DNA from: Bacteroidales bacterium
GTDB lineage: Bacteria; Bacteroidota; Bacteroidia; Bacteroidales; P3
Direction of reading: 5' to 3'
NCBI GenBank assembly: GCA_017960475.1
Contig: JAGCZH010000032.1
Location: forward strand, 1 to 57,754
Length of the DNA stretch: 57,754 nucleotides
The notes beneath the pieces were generated by a model. It saw only the letters and a program-made list of their open reading frames with translations. It did no database searches and had not been told where the DNA came from. The position numbers and the translations under genes were made by a program. The first letter of the stretch is position 1, and the number at the start of each line of letters is the position of its first letter. Positions 1 to 9,273 of the stretch are shown here, piece after piece.

Positions 1-11
1 ACCCCGAAGTG

Positions 12-87
12 TGGTGTCCTGGCAGGGATTCGAACCCTGGACCCATTGATTAAGAGTCAATTGCTCTACCTGCTGAGCTACCAAGAC
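12..87 (-). tRNA. tRNA-Lys (anticodon CUU)
   Basis: Cloverleaf on the minus strand. The acceptor stem GTCTTGG pairs with CCAGGAC, the D-arm and T-arm (GGTTCGAATCC) are intact, and the anticodon loop CTCTTAA carries CTT, which reads AAG. The 3' CCA is encoded, unlike in the other tRNAs of this cluster. It is the last gene of a four-tRNA transcript running Gly-Gly-Leu-Lys. Confidence 0.93.
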
Positions 88-138
88 AAAAAAAATGTAC
101 TTTATAATGTACAAAAATTTCAAATTACTCTTTTTAAG

Positions 139-221
139 TACTCCGGGTGGGACTTGAACCCACACGCCCTTGCGGGCAAGGGATTTTAAGTCCCTCGTGT
201 CTACCATTCCACCACCAGAGC
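139..221 (-). tRNA. tRNA-Leu (anticodon UAA)
   Basis: Class II tRNA with a long variable arm (TTGCCCGCAAGGG region). The anticodon loop CTTAAAA gives UAA, which reads UUA. The acceptor stem is GCTCTGG with CCGGAGT, with a G-U first pair. CCA is not encoded. Third gene of the cluster. Confidence 0.92.
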
Positions 222-247
222 ATCACTATGACTGGTCGGAGACCTAG

Positions 248-320
<73 letters not shown>

Positions 321-349
321 TTTTAAATCAATGTCCTTTAATTAATTTG

Positions 350-422
<73 letters not shown>

Positions 423-447
423 CTACTTTTTTATCTCAAAAGCGGTT

Positions 448-480
448 GCAAAAGTACAAACATTTTTTATTCTGACAAAA
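448..480 (-). promoter_or_regulatory. Promoter of the tRNA cluster
   Basis: On the minus strand TTTTG (480-476) is followed after 19 bases by TACTTTTGC (456-448). This matches the Bacteroidota -33/-7 consensus TTTG/TAnnTTTG. The bases just after the -7 box include CGCTTTTGAG, which is also found after the tRNA-Pro promoter at 41222-41254. Confidence 0.85.
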
Positions 481-486
481 TATTTT

Positions 487-3150
487 TTATTTTTTCTTGA
501 CAATTTTTTTAATCTCATTCAGCTTCATCAAAGCCTCTAGAGGTGTAAGTGTATCTATATCAATATCTAAAATTTTATCTCTTATCTCTAATAGTGTCGG
601 ATCGTCCAATTGAATAAAACTCAACTGATAACCTGGTTCAGGGATGGATTTTTGTTCTTTCTTGGCACAATTATCACTTTTTTGGCCTGATCTTTTTTCG
701 TTTTTAGACTCCAAAATCTCAAGCATCGCATGAGCCCTTTTCAACACCTGTGGCGGCATGCCTGCCATCCTCGCCACATGGATACCAAAACTGTGCTCGC
801 TTCCGCCAGGCTCAAGTTTGCGCATAAAGATGACCTTGTTACCTACCTCTTTCACGGAAATATGATAATTCTTGATACGCTCGTAGCGATCGGCCATCTC
901 GATCAACTCGTGGTAGTGGGTGGCAAACATCACTTTGGGACGCATTGAATTGCGCTCATGGAGATATTCTGTTATGGCCCAGGCTATCGAAATACCATCG
1001 TATGTGCTTGTGCCACGGCCTATCTCGTCGAGCAAAACCAGGCTTCGGTCGCTGACATTGTTTAGAATACTGGCTGTTTCGTTCATTTCCACCATGAAAG
1101 TGGATTCTCCTGACGATATGTTATCAGAGGCACCTACGCGGGTGAAAATCTTGTCGACGACTCCTATCCTGGCATTCTTCGCAGGACAGTAGCAACCCAT
1201 CTGGGCCATGAGAACTATCAGCGCCGTCTGACGCAACATCGCCGATTTACCCGACATATTAGGGCCGGTTATTATCATTATCTGCTGGCTTTCTCCGTCA
1301 AGACGCACGTTATTGGGCACATATTTCTCCCCCAAAGGCAATTGTGTCTCAATAACTGGATGGCGTCCCTCTTCAATATCAATCACTCCGTCGTCGAAAA
1401 GCCGTGGACGGCAATAGTTGTTGGCAAGAGCAATGGCGGCAAAACCCTGCAGACAGTCAATCTGAGCAATTATCTGCGCATCATACTGGATTGGCTGGAC
1501 ATATTCTGTAAGGGTCTGCAGCAGGCTTTCATACAGCCTTGCCTCTATTTCCTGAATGCGGCTTTCAGCTCCTAATATCTTCTCCTCATACTCTTTAAGC
1601 TCTTGGGTGATATAGCGTTCCGCATTGGTCAAAGTCTGACGGCGCATCCACTCAGGCGGCACTTTGTCACGGTGCGTGTTGGTGACTTCGAGATAATAGC
1701 CAAAGACATTGTTGAAACCTACTTTCAACGATGGTATACCAGTCCGTTCTATCTCACGTTGCTGCAAACTAGCGAGATAATTTTTTCCGCTACCAGACAA
1801 CGAGCGCAACTCATCAAGCTCTTTGTCGACGCCATCGGATATTACCCCTCCCCTGTCAACCTTGACAGGCGCATCCTCGTTAATTTCTCTGTCTATCTTC
1901 TCATATATCGAGCGGCAACTGTTGAGGTGCTCTCCAAAACGCTGCAAAACATCGTTCTGCATACCCAGACAGAGTGATTTCACCGCCTCAATCTCACCTA
2001 AAGAGCGCTTCAACTGGAGTAGCTCTCTCGGGTTGATACGTCCAACGGCGACTTTGGATATAAGTCGTTCCATGTCGCCGATACCCCTGACATGCTGACG
2101 CAACATGTCGGCGGCGTCGCCACTGCGCACCAGCTGATCAACAACAGAAAGTCTCTCTTCTGCCAAAGATGGCTCTTTCAGCGGCATGACTATCCAACGC
2201 CGCAACATACGCGACCCCATAGGGGTTAGTGTCTGATCAACGACATCTATCAGTGTTTTCGCATTCTCATTAGGTGAGTATACAAGTTCAAGATTGCGGA
2301 TGGTGAAACGGTCGAGCCAAACATATTTGTCCTCTTCTATGCGCTTAAGCTTGCATATGTGTTGGGTTCGGTCGTGCTGCGTGTCTTGCAGATAATAGAG
2401 CGCCGCACCTGCAGCCACAATGCCTTCTTTCAAGTCCTCAACACCAAAACCCTTGAGGGAATTGGTGCCAAATTGTTTCAAGAGAATCTCCTCGGCAAAG
2501 TCGGATGTGAACACCCAGTCGTCAAAAGTGTTGGTATAGTATTTCTCAGGGAAAGTCTCCTGGAAACGCCTGAGCAATTTGCGTTGCAACACTATCTCTG
2601 TAGGATGGAAATTCTGGAGCAGTTTGTCGATATAGTGAGTGTCGCCCTGCGCCACAAAAAACTCTCCCGTAGAGACATCCAAAAAACTAATACCATGGAT
2701 TTTATCGGTGAGATGAAGGCCGCAGAGGAAATTATTCTCTTTCACTTCGAGAACCATGTCGTTGTATGACACTCCAGGGGTCACGAGTTCTGTGATACCG
2801 CGTTTTACGAGCCCTTTGGTTGTTTTCGGATCCTCCAGCTGCTCACATATAGCCACACGCTGACCCGCCTTCACAAGTCTCGGAAGATATTGTTCCAAAG
2901 CATGGTATGGGAATCCGGCAAGTTCGGTATAGGTTGAATTCCCGCTGGCTTTGCGTGTCAGAGTGATGCCGAGAATACCAGAGCATTTTATAGCGTCGCT
3001 ACTGAATGTCTCGTAAAAATCACCAACACGGAACAAGAGCATGGCGTCGGGGAATTTTTTTTTCATTTCCCCGTACTGCCTCATCAAAGGAGTGTCCTTG
3101 TCGCCCCGTTGCTGCGTAATTCCCTCTTTATCTGTTTTTTTGTTTGCCAC
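487..3150 (-). CDS. mutS: DNA mismatch repair protein MutS
   Basis: MutS recognises mismatches in newly replicated DNA and recruits MutL, using ATP. The N-terminal mismatch-binding domain has the Phe-X-Glu motif (GDFYE). The C-terminal ATPase has Walker A GPNMSGKS, Walker [13 protein letters not shown] and the ATHYHEL motif. I place the start at the GTG at 3150 (887 aa). The reading frame can be extended to an ATG at 3195, but a promoter-like TATTTTTGC (3178-3170) lies inside that extension. The GTG start also leaves about 18 residues before the conserved TPLMRQY, similar to other MutS proteins. The gene stands alone between the tRNA cluster and a zinc peptidase. The family assignment is certain; the start is inferred. 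Confidence 0.95.
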   Translation of the reverse strand: MANKKTDKEGITQQRGDKDTPLMRQYGEMKKKFPDAMLLFRVGDFYETFSSDAIKCSGILGITLTRKASGNSTYTELAGFPYHALEQYLPRLVKAGQRVAICEQLEDPKTTKGLVKRGITELVTPGVSYNDMVLEVKENNFLCGLHLTDKIHGISFLDVSTGEFFVAQGDTHYIDKLLQNFHPTEIVLQRKLLRRFQETFPEKYYTNTFDDWVFTSDFAEEILLKQFGTNSLKGFGVEDLKEGIVAAGAALYYLQDTQHDRTQHICKLKRIEEDKYVWLDRFTIRNLELVYSPNENAKTLIDVVDQTLTPMGSRMLRRWIVMPLKEPSLAEERLSVVDQLVRSGDAADMLRQHVRGIGDMERLISKVAVGRINPRELLQLKRSLGEIEAVKSLCLGMQNDVLQRFGEHLNSCRSIYEKIDREINEDAPVKVDRGGVISDGVDKELDELRSLSGSGKNYLASLQQREIERTGIPSLKVGFNNVFGYYLEVTNTHRDKVPPEWMRRQTLTNAERYITQELKEYEEKILGAESRIQEIEARLYESLLQTLTEYVQPIQYDAQIIAQIDCLQGFAAIALANNYCRPRLFDDGVIDIEEGRHPVIETQLPLGEKYVPNNVRLDGESQQIMIITGPNMSGKSAMLRQTALIVLMAQMGCYCPAKNARIGVVDKIFTRVGASDNISSGESTFMVEMNETASILNNVSDRSLVLLDEIGRGTSTYDGISIAWAITEYLHERNSMRPKVMFATHYHELIEMADRYERIKNYHISVKEVGNKVIFMRKLEPGGSEHSFGIHVARMAGMPPQVLKRAHAMLEILESKNEKRSGQKSDNCAKKEQKSIPEPGYQLSFIQLDDPTLLEIRDKILDIDIDTLTPLEALMKLNEIKKIVKKK

Positions 3151-3169
3151 AGTGTAGTTCTTTGAAAGT

Positions 3170-3178
3170 GCAAAAATA
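3170..3178 (-). promoter_or_regulatory. Putative mutS -7 element
   Basis: TATTTTTGC on the minus strand matches the Bacteroidota -7 box and lies about 20 bases before the GTG proposed as the mutS start. No clear TTTG was found at the expected -33 distance, so this is moderate evidence. Confidence 0.5.
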
Positions 3179-3284
3179 CAAAAATGTCCCTGCATTTATT
3201 TTTAAGCAGAGACATTAATATTAAACAAAAACAATTATTATACTATATTCCAGTACGCTACATGTTAAAAAAACAAGTTCCGCG

Positions 3285-3971
3285 TCAATCTCGACTACCA
3301 AAATATATCATCAGATAGTACAACAACGTTGCCAAAGATGTCAATGCGCTGATAACATATGTGTAGGCTGCGGAGCGAAGAGCGCTCTCGGCATAACCAT
3401 GTGTGTCTGGCGATGTGATGTTATGAGTGTTGAGCCACACAAGGGCACGACGTGAAGCGTTGATTTCCACTGGCAAAGTCACAACAGAAAAAAGTGTTGT
3501 CACAGCGAAAAGAATAATACCGGCAAGCAGAAGAGTGGGAAATTTCTGCACCATTAATATACCTATGAAAAGTATCCATGGCGTGAAACGATTAGAGATG
3601 TTCACCGCGGGAACCAGCTTGGAGCGCAAACCGAGCCAATAGTATGCGGTGGCATGCTGGACAGCGTGCCCGCACTCATGGGCGGCGACAGCGGCAGCGG
3701 CAACACTGTTGCCACTATAGACAGCATGACTAAGATTCAGCGTCTTGTTCACAGGATTGTAGTGGTCGGTAAGCGTACCGTTGACCTCCTGGATAGTGAC
3801 ATCACGAATGTCGTTGTCACGAAGCATCTGCTCGGCGACCTCGCGTCCTGTCATACCATAGTTCATGGGGATTTTTGAGTATTTCTTGAATTTCGACTCT
3901 ACACTTTTGCTCGCTATAAAGCTGAGAACAAAGAGGATTCCAAAAATAATCCAAATCAATGGGATGTTCAT
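3285..3971 (-). CDS. Membrane zinc metallopeptidase (YugP-like, Zn_peptidase_2)
   Basis: A 228-residue membrane protein. It has one N-terminal membrane helix (about 4-20), a soluble segment with the zinc-binding HECGH at 98-102, then hydrophobic helices around 130-175 and 198-222. This arrangement and the AAVAAHECGHAVQHA context are typical of the YugP / PF04298 family of neutral zinc metallopeptidases, whose substrates are mostly unknown. It is transcribed toward mutS but separated from it by about 130 bases. The divergent neighbour is the B12 uptake operon, with over 600 bases between them. Family confidence is high; the biological role is unknown. Confidence 0.85.
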   Translation of the reverse strand: MNIPLIWIIFGILFVLSFIASKSVESKFKKYSKIPMNYGMTGREVAEQMLRDNDIRDVTIQEVNGTLTDHYNPVNKTLNLSHAVYSGNSVAAAAVAAHECGHAVQHATAYYWLGLRSKLVPAVNISNRFTPWILFIGILMVQKFPTLLLAGIILFAVTTLFSVVTLPVEINASRRALVWLNTHNITSPDTHGYAESALRSAAYTYVISALTSLATLLYYLMIYFGSRD

Positions 3972-4320
3972 TTCTGATGAGAACTTTAATTATGTTTAAA
4001 AAGATGCACAATTGTTCGGAATTAGTATCCTCCCTTCATTGCGCGGCTAACTCAATTTTCTGCTATTTAACGTCTGGGATTGTTTATTATTGTACATTTA
4101 TGTTTTTTTAGATTTACACCCTGTATCCATTTTTTATAAAGCTATGATTCAGAGGCTTTGTTATGCGATTCTGCATATACATTGCATTTTTATACGTCGA
4201 ATCGCACTAATTTAACGTATTGTGCTGATGAATGGCAATTGCGGGCGAATTACTCTAATTATCACTTGGGGTCTTAAAAGTCTGAAAATAATAGCCGGCA
4301 GGCTCTCAATTATGTTTTTT
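3972..4320. other. Intergenic region, no gene seen
   Basis: AT-rich spacer between the divergent zinc peptidase and the B12 uptake operon. No open frame resembling a protein, tRNA or repeat was found. It should hold the promoter of the peptidase gene, but I could not pick a convincing one. Confidence 0.5.
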
Positions 4321-4324
4321 TGTG

Positions 4325-4332
4325 TATTTTTG
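4325..4332 (+). promoter_or_regulatory. Putative promoter of the B12 operon (-7 box)
   Basis: TATTTTTG followed by CAAAC, about 55 bases before the conserved riboswitch core, fits a Bacteroidota -7 element and would place the riboswitch within the first transcribed bases. No good -33 element is visible. Confidence 0.55.
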
Positions 4333-4380
4333 CAAACGGATTGGTCGTTAAAATAACACATAATACACTCATCGATAATG

Positions 4381-4550
4381 GCATGTGTTATTGCTCACAA
4401 CGTCAAAAGGGAACAATGTGCGATTCATTGACAGTCCCGCTGCTGTAAGTTCCATATAGGGCGGTCCCACACAAGTCACTGTGCCAAAACAAATAGCATG
4501 GGAAGACGGGGGCGATGCCGGAACAAAGTCAGAAGACCTGCCAGTCCTAC
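4381..4550 (+). promoter_or_regulatory. Cobalamin (AdoCbl-type) riboswitch
   Basis: The segment has the conserved blocks of the B12 riboswitch in order: AAAAGGGAA, the GACAGTCCCGCTGCTGTAA core, AGTCACTGTGCC, GGGAAGACGGGGGCGATGCC, and the B12 box AGTCAGAAGACCTGCC at 4527-4542. It sits directly upstream of a BtuB-like receptor gene, as expected for repression of B12 uptake when cobalamin is abundant. The outer boundaries are approximate. Confidence 0.95.
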
Positions 4551-4563
4551 AACAATTATCTCA

Positions 4564-4598
4564 CCGCCATAGCGGCACTATGCTCTCGAGGAAAGAGC
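4564..4598 (+). promoter_or_regulatory. Likely riboswitch expression platform (two small hairpins)
   Basis: Between the B12 box and the start codon lie CCGC-CATA-GCGG (4564-4575) and GCTCT-N7-AGAGC (4582-4598), the latter ending only 7 bases before the ATG. There is no U-tract terminator, so control of translation initiation by masking the start region is more likely than termination. This is inferred from base pairing only. Confidence 0.5.
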
Positions 4599-4605
4599 GA
4601 TAATT

Positions 4606-6663
4606 ATGCATAACAGAATACACAACAAAAGAATACTATCACTAATCATTCTCTGCTTTGCGTGGATTGCCTCACCGAGTATGCTTTCGGCACAAGACAC
4701 AACAGTGACAAACAACACCAAGCGGAAAGTATTAGGCACTGTTACTGTTAGGGGTGATAACAAAACATCATCCACCCTGGCGAAAGCGCCGGTTCAAATT
4801 GTCGACATGGAAAAGATGGAGCGCAACGGCGATTTGCTGCTCAGCGATGCCGTCAAACACATGGCTGGTATAACACTACGTGACTATGGCGGCATTGGCG
4901 GCATGAAAACAGTATCAGCCCGTGGTCTGGGAAGCCAGTTCAGCACACTCACTATCGATGGAATCGCTGTCAACGATTGCCAAAACGGGCAGGTTGACCT
5001 GGGCAGATACATGGTGGGAAATAGTTCTATGGTCAGCCTTAGCAACGGCGAACAGGATTACATGCTGCTCTCGGCACGCGCCACAGCGGCAGGAAGCATA
5101 ATAAATATGGAGACCATGGCGCCGACATTCCTTCCTGGCGAAAAAACTCACGTGAGGCTTAACATGGAAGTAGGCAGCTTCGGCATGCTGTCGCCTTCAC
5201 TGGCCCTGGATCGTCGTCTAGGCAAAAGACTATCCCTATCGCTTTGGGGCAACTGGTTGAAAAGCGACGGCGACTACCCTTTCACTCTTTACTATACCAC
5301 GTCGCATAACGACAGTAGCTCCACTGAGCTCAGACAACATTCCGCGATGTGGATGGCCACAGGCGACGCCAACCTTTTCTACAACATTTCCACATCAAGC
5401 ACGCTTACAACAAAAGTTCATTACGTTCAAGGTTATCACCAACTGCCAGGCCCTGTGATATACTATTCTCAAAAAGGGTCGGAGAACACAAGGGAAAAAC
5501 TCTTCTTCGCCCAATCCAAATTTCAGTGCCACAAAGAGAACGCCAGCTTCCAAATCATAGGGAAATACCAATACTCATACGATATGTACGAAGACTCCAT
5601 GGCGTCGAGTCTGAGTCGATACATTATGAACGAATACAGCCAAAACGAAGGATATCTCAGCGGCGCCACAGTATGGAGACCATCAACCAAGATCAGTTTA
5701 AGCGCAGCAACCGACGCGGCGCTTACCACATTGGCAAGCAACTTGTCACAAAACAGCCATGTATACCGTACCTCCTCTCTATCAACAATCTCCGCCCAAT
5801 ATCGACATCGCAAAATAGACATCAAAGCCACACTACTTGCAACCCTGGTTTCCGAGAAGGTCCTTGACAATAACAATACCACACATTACAACAAGCTGTC
5901 ACCTTATGCAGGACTATCCTTCAAGCCCTTCGACAACAACCGTATCAGGATAAGGTATTTTTTCAAGGAGACCTACAGAGTGCCAAACTTCAGCGAGATG
6001 TATTTTTTTGTGGCTCCTCTTGACACATTGCGTCCCGAATGCGCCACACAGCACAACATCGGAGTCACCCTGCCAATGACCGAATTCAAAGGCCGCGACA
6101 CTATGTCGCATTGGATGATGACACTGACCATCGACGGATACCATAACAGGGTGAAAGACAAAATAGTGGCCGTACCCAGACAGAATATGTTCATTTGGTC
6201 GACTATGAACCTAGGCTTGGTCAACATTACAGGTCTAGACCTAAACTATTCACTTGACTGGGAAAGAGGTCATACCGCAGCCGACTTGTCTCTAACCTAT
6301 AGTTATCAGCGTGCGTTAGACTGCACCGACCCCAACAATCATAAGACATATCTAAACCAAATACCTTACACTCCTCGCAATAGCGGAGGCATCTCTCTTT
6401 ACATCAAAACCCACTGGGTCAACGCAGGATACAGCTGCACCTTGGTAGGCGAACGATACAGTAAACAGCAAAACAGCGACAACACACGCCTTGAGGCATA
6501 TAGCGACCACAGCATCACCGTTGACCGCTCTTTTGATCTGCCCATAGGAGAACTGCGAATACAAGCCCAGTTACTCAACATTTTCGACAAACAATACGAA
6601 GTGGTACGCTCCTACCCTATGATGGGCCGCAACTTCCGTATCAAAGTAGGATATTATTTCTAA
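4606..6663 (+). CDS. btuB: TonB-dependent receptor, BtuB-like (cobalamin uptake)
   Basis: A 685-residue outer-membrane receptor. The signal peptide ends near residue 29 (SMLSAQ). A short plug domain follows (about 45-170, with VSARGLGSQFSTLTIDG), then a beta-barrel ending in an aromatic residue (KVGYYF). It is 25 bases upstream of a BtuG-like lipoprotein and directly under a cobalamin riboswitch, so corrinoid import is the clear expectation. Import across the outer membrane would need TonB-ExbBD encoded elsewhere. No BtuCDF inner-membrane transporter is present in the window. There is no N-terminal carboxypeptidase-like extension as in SusC proteins, which fits a BtuB-type receptor. The substrate assignment rests on the riboswitch and the neighbour. 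Confidence 0.88.
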   Translation: MHNRIHNKRILSLIILCFAWIASPSMLSAQDTTVTNNTKRKVLGTVTVRGDNKTSSTLAKAPVQIVDMEKMERNGDLLLSDAVKHMAGITLRDYGGIGGMKTVSARGLGSQFSTLTIDGIAVNDCQNGQVDLGRYMVGNSSMVSLSNGEQDYMLLSARATAAGSIINMETMAPTFLPGEKTHVRLNMEVGSFGMLSPSLALDRRLGKRLSLSLWGNWLKSDGDYPFTLYYTTSHNDSSSTELRQHSAMWMATGDANLFYNISTSSTLTTKVHYVQGYHQLPGPVIYYSQKGSENTREKLFFAQSKFQCHKENASFQIIGKYQYSYDMYEDSMASSLSRYIMNEYSQNEGYLSGATVWRPSTKISLSAATDAALTTLASNLSQNSHVYRTSSLSTISAQYRHRKIDIKATLLATLVSEKVLDNNNTTHYNKLSPYAGLSFKPFDNNRIRIRYFFKETYRVPNFSEMYFFVAPLDTLRPECATQHNIGVTLPMTEFKGRDTMSHWMMTLTIDGYHNRVKDKIVAVPRQNMFIWSTMNLGLVNITGLDLNYSLDWERGHTAADLSLTYSYQRALDCTDPNNHKTYLNQIPYTPRNSGGISLYIKTHWVNAGYSCTLVGERYSKQQNSDNTRLEAYSDHSITVDRSFDLPIGELRIQAQLLNIFDKQYEVVRSYPMMGRNFRIKVGYYF

Positions 6664-6687
6664 GTACAACTATCAATTCTATACCCA

Positions 6688-7779
6688 ATGAAAAAAACAA
6701 CAGTTAGATTATTAATGGCCGCTGTCGCCATCATGATTGCCATCTCGTGCACCGAAAAACCAGGAACCCAAGAGCCAGAGCAACAGGCAGGAGAAGCGGG
6801 GCACTGGCCATCTGGCGTGACACCCTACGGCATCTCCATCAACCAAAATAACGGAGACATTATCGTAACATCAAACGGAGACTATGTCACCAATGGAGAC
6901 CTATACGTATATACTAACGACCAGATGGTCAGACTAACCAATTTGGAGTTGGGTGCGCTTCCCTCGCATACTGTAGCCTTGGACAACAACCGGCTACTCG
7001 TGCTAAACGAAGGTGCATGGGGCAACAACGACGCAGCCCTTTCCTTTGTCGACATCAACGAGAAAACAGCCATCACCGACTGGTTTGCAATCAATAACGG
7101 CCGCGGCATGGGCGACGTGGCACAAGACATAGCCCTCGTTGGCAATAAAGCCTATGTCTCCGTGACATTCTCCAACAGCATTGAATGTGTAGACATAAAC
7201 TCCGGCATTTCAACACGCATAGCCCTTGACCAACAAGCAGCACAGAACCCCAGATATATAGCCACCTCTGGGCAGAATCTGTACGTGACATGCTACAATC
7301 CACCTTCGGTTGTCAGCATCGACACACTACAGAAAAATGTCACAGCCACTTGCTTGTTAGGGAAATACCATCCGGAAGGTATCTGCGCTCTAAACGGAAA
7401 ACTCTACATTGCAAGCAGCAATATCTCTGACGAAAACTATAACTACAGCTATAACAACAAGGTATATGTTGTCGACATCGCCACATTCAACTTAGTAGAC
7501 AGCATAACCGTAGGAGTTAATCCCGCATTGGTGAAAGTGTTGGACGCAAACAATATTGTAGTGAACTCATGGGGTGACTATGGCGCAAATCCTGGCGGCA
7601 CATACATTATCGACGTCACTACCAAAAACATCACTCAACTCGACATGGCTCTTTTCAATTTTGACATTTACCAAGGGAATATTTACGGATACACCAGCCC
7701 CTACGCTGCCTTCAAGTTTTATAAAATAAACGGCGCCACAAGAGAATCCACAGAGATTCTCCAGCCAAAAAAGAGATAG
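6688..7779 (+). CDS. btuG: BtuG-like surface beta-propeller lipoprotein (YncE/DUF5074-like)
   Basis: A 363-residue lipoprotein with lipobox AIAISC (Cys21). It is followed by repeated propeller-blade motifs such as LDNNRLLVLNEG, LVGNKAYVSVTFSN, LNGKLYIASSN and KVYVVDIATFN. In Bacteroides, BtuG is a surface seven-bladed propeller that captures corrinoids with very high affinity and hands them to BtuB. This protein has the same fold signature and size, and sits 24 bases behind a BtuB-like gene in the same riboswitch-controlled transcript. The gene symbol is therefore assigned by homology and context. A terminator follows 3 bases after the stop codon. Confidence 0.8.
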   Translation: MKKTTVRLLMAAVAIMIAISCTEKPGTQEPEQQAGEAGHWPSGVTPYGISINQNNGDIIVTSNGDYVTNGDLYVYTNDQMVRLTNLELGALPSHTVALDNNRLLVLNEGAWGNNDAALSFVDINEKTAITDWFAINNGRGMGDVAQDIALVGNKAYVSVTFSNSIECVDINSGISTRIALDQQAAQNPRYIATSGQNLYVTCYNPPSVVSIDTLQKNVTATCLLGKYHPEGICALNGKLYIASSNISDENYNYSYNNKVYVVDIATFNLVDSITVGVNPALVKVLDANNIVVNSWGDYGANPGGTYIIDVTTKNITQLDMALFNFDIYQGNIYGYTSPYAAFKFYKINGATRESTEILQPKKR

Positions 7780-7782
7780 AGA

Positions 7783-7815
7783 AAAGGCAGCGCTTACGTG
7801 CGCTGCCTTTTTTTT
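7783..7815. terminator. Bidirectional intrinsic terminator
   Basis: Stem AAAGGCAGCGC (7783-7793), loop TTACGT, stem GCGCTGCCTTT (7800-7810), then a T-run. The opposite strand also ends in Ts. It lies between the converging btuG-like gene and the PHP gene and can serve both. Confidence 0.92.
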
Positions 7816-8591
7816 CATTTGATACGTGGTAGTTTGTTATCACGGAAATATTCGGTGTCGATGTAGCGGCCATCCTCACCAGACAACGCTTTTCTGAACT
7901 CGTCGAAATTGCGATGTTCCATATACACCACATTGTAGACGTCGCCCACATTGTCGATAAAATGTGCGTCGCTGTCGGTGATAAAACTGAAGCGTTTTAG
8001 ATAGGCGAACTTTTTCAGAATCTCGGCTTTCGTTATCCTGAAGTTTATCTCCAAGCCGTCGGCACGCAGGTCAGGTGGCACAAAACCCAGCTGACTCATC
8101 AGAGAAGTAGTGCCTTTATTGATATGAGCCGGCACAAACAGACCTCCAATTCTATGGACCTCATCGTAGATGCCATCAATGTCAACATCAATAGCGTTAA
8201 GAAGGTGATATTGCTCTTCGCCAACAATCTCGTCGTTCTCGTCGACAATAAGCTGATATCCAAACCTGTCCTCATCATTGGGTATGGGAGGCAAATGCTG
8301 GTCTAAAAACAGCTGGAACTCATCCAGTTGCTCATCGTTGGCAAAATAGCACAAACAATGTGTCTCCTCCTGAGAAGTGACCTCCACCCCGCCAAGCACA
8401 AAAAGACCATTCTCTTTCCCAATACTTTGCGTCACCTTGACTTGACGTGTAGTATTGTGATCGGAAATGGCAATCATATCCAGACCTCTTGCCAAAGCCC
8501 TTTTAACAATGGCCGAAGGACTCATTTCCAAGTCCCCGCAGGGCGACAATACAGTATGGATATGTAAATCGGCTTTATAAGGGTGCAACAT
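7815..8591 (-). CDS. PHP-domain metal-dependent phosphoesterase
   Basis: A 258-residue protein with the PHP-family signature: DLHIHT at 8-13, the ISDHN motif, the GGVEVTSQE segment, and late metal ligands in FITDSDAHFI. Proteins of this family hydrolyse phosphate esters using bound divalent metals. The substrate of this subgroup is not known to me. It follows the DRTGG-domain gene by 10 bases, so the two form an operon. In other anaerobes PHP and DRTGG genes are often found beside iron hydrogenase or HPr-kinase-like genes, but none is present here. Confidence 0.85.
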   Translation of the reverse strand: MLHPYKADLHIHTVLSPCGDLEMSPSAIVKRALARGLDMIAISDHNTTRQVKVTQSIGKENGLFVLGGVEVTSQEETHCLCYFANDEQLDEFQLFLDQHLPPIPNDEDRFGYQLIVDENDEIVGEEQYHLLNAIDVDIDGIYDEVHRIGGLFVPAHINKGTTSLMSQLGFVPPDLRADGLEINFRITKAEILKKFAYLKRFSFITDSDAHFIDNVGDVYNVVYMEHRNFDEFRKALSGEDGRYIDTEYFRDNKLPRIK

Positions 8592-8601
8592 AAGTCACCA
8601 C

Positions 8602-8937
8602 TTATTTTTTCAGCAATTCATATATTTTGCCTGCTGTTTCGAATGTTTCCGCGTCTGTTGAGAGGAAAGGAATACCTTCTTCGTTGCTTTGCTCCAAAGT
8701 ATCGTCTCCTGCATTGAGACCCTTGACAAGGATTACGGCGGAAAGCTCTTTCAGCGAGGCAATAGCCATAACGTTCTTATGAGTCTGTAAAGTAATCCAG
8801 ATATTGCCCATTTCGGCGTTTCCCATCACATCGCTCAATAGATCCGACACATAGCAACCTTCAACTTCTTTATCCAGACCCTGCTGGCCCGAAAGCACTT
8901 TAAGATTCAGTGCTTCTACGATTTCTTTTACTTTCAT
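8602..8937 (-). CDS. DRTGG-domain protein (HPr kinase N-domain-like)
   Basis: A 111-residue soluble protein beginning MKVKEIVEALNLKVL. The middle part (GCYVSDLLSDVMGNA, then GNIWITLQTHKNVMAIASL) is typical of stand-alone DRTGG domains. These occur as the regulatory half of HPr kinases and some phosphotransacetylases, and as single-domain proteins in anaerobes. It is cotranscribed with the PHP phosphoesterase. A putative promoter (TATTTTTGC, 9163-9155) lies about 220 bases upstream. Its ligand and function are not known; a regulatory role is an inference from the family. Confidence 0.78.
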   Translation of the reverse strand: MKVKEIVEALNLKVLSGQQGLDKEVEGCYVSDLLSDVMGNAEMGNIWITLQTHKNVMAIASLKELSAVILVKGLNAGDDTLEQSNEEGIPFLSTDAETFETAGKIYELLKK

Positions 8938-9273
8938 GTTTGATAAAGTTTAAAGTTTAACGTGTAATGTTTAAAGGTGTCTCTGAATTAATACTCAACA
9001 ATTTAAACATTAACATCGTTTCACTTTATTATTTGTTACTTATATAGTTAATTAATGTTTCTTGCGATTATCATCCAGAACAAGCCACAATATCATATCT
9101 AATTATAATCTATAAATCAATAATATATATACAATATATCATATTATTACATTTAGCAAAAATACAAAAAAAAATAGAATACGAAAACAATCTTTTGTGT
9201 TATGCTTATATAGTGATTTGGAATTCTAACGACCAACAATTACACATTCTGGATGACGACCACATCTTATCAT
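8938..9273 (-). other. AT-rich intergenic leader with promoter and repeat
   Basis: No gene was seen. On the minus strand it contains a -7-like TATTTTTGC (9163-9155) likely driving the DRTGG/PHP operon. Close to the DRTGG start it has a block of GTTAAAC/TTTAAAC repeats joined to AGAGACACCTTTAAAC, an element also present at 12719-12734. Confidence 0.55.
8969..8984 (-). repeat. Interspersed short repeat, copy A
   Basis: Core GTTTAAAGGTGTCTCT on the plus strand, next to TTTAAAGTTTAACG repeats. It is nearly identical to 12719-12734 (one mismatch) and related to 51057-51072. It sits 32 bases upstream of the DRTGG start codon. Confidence 0.55.
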
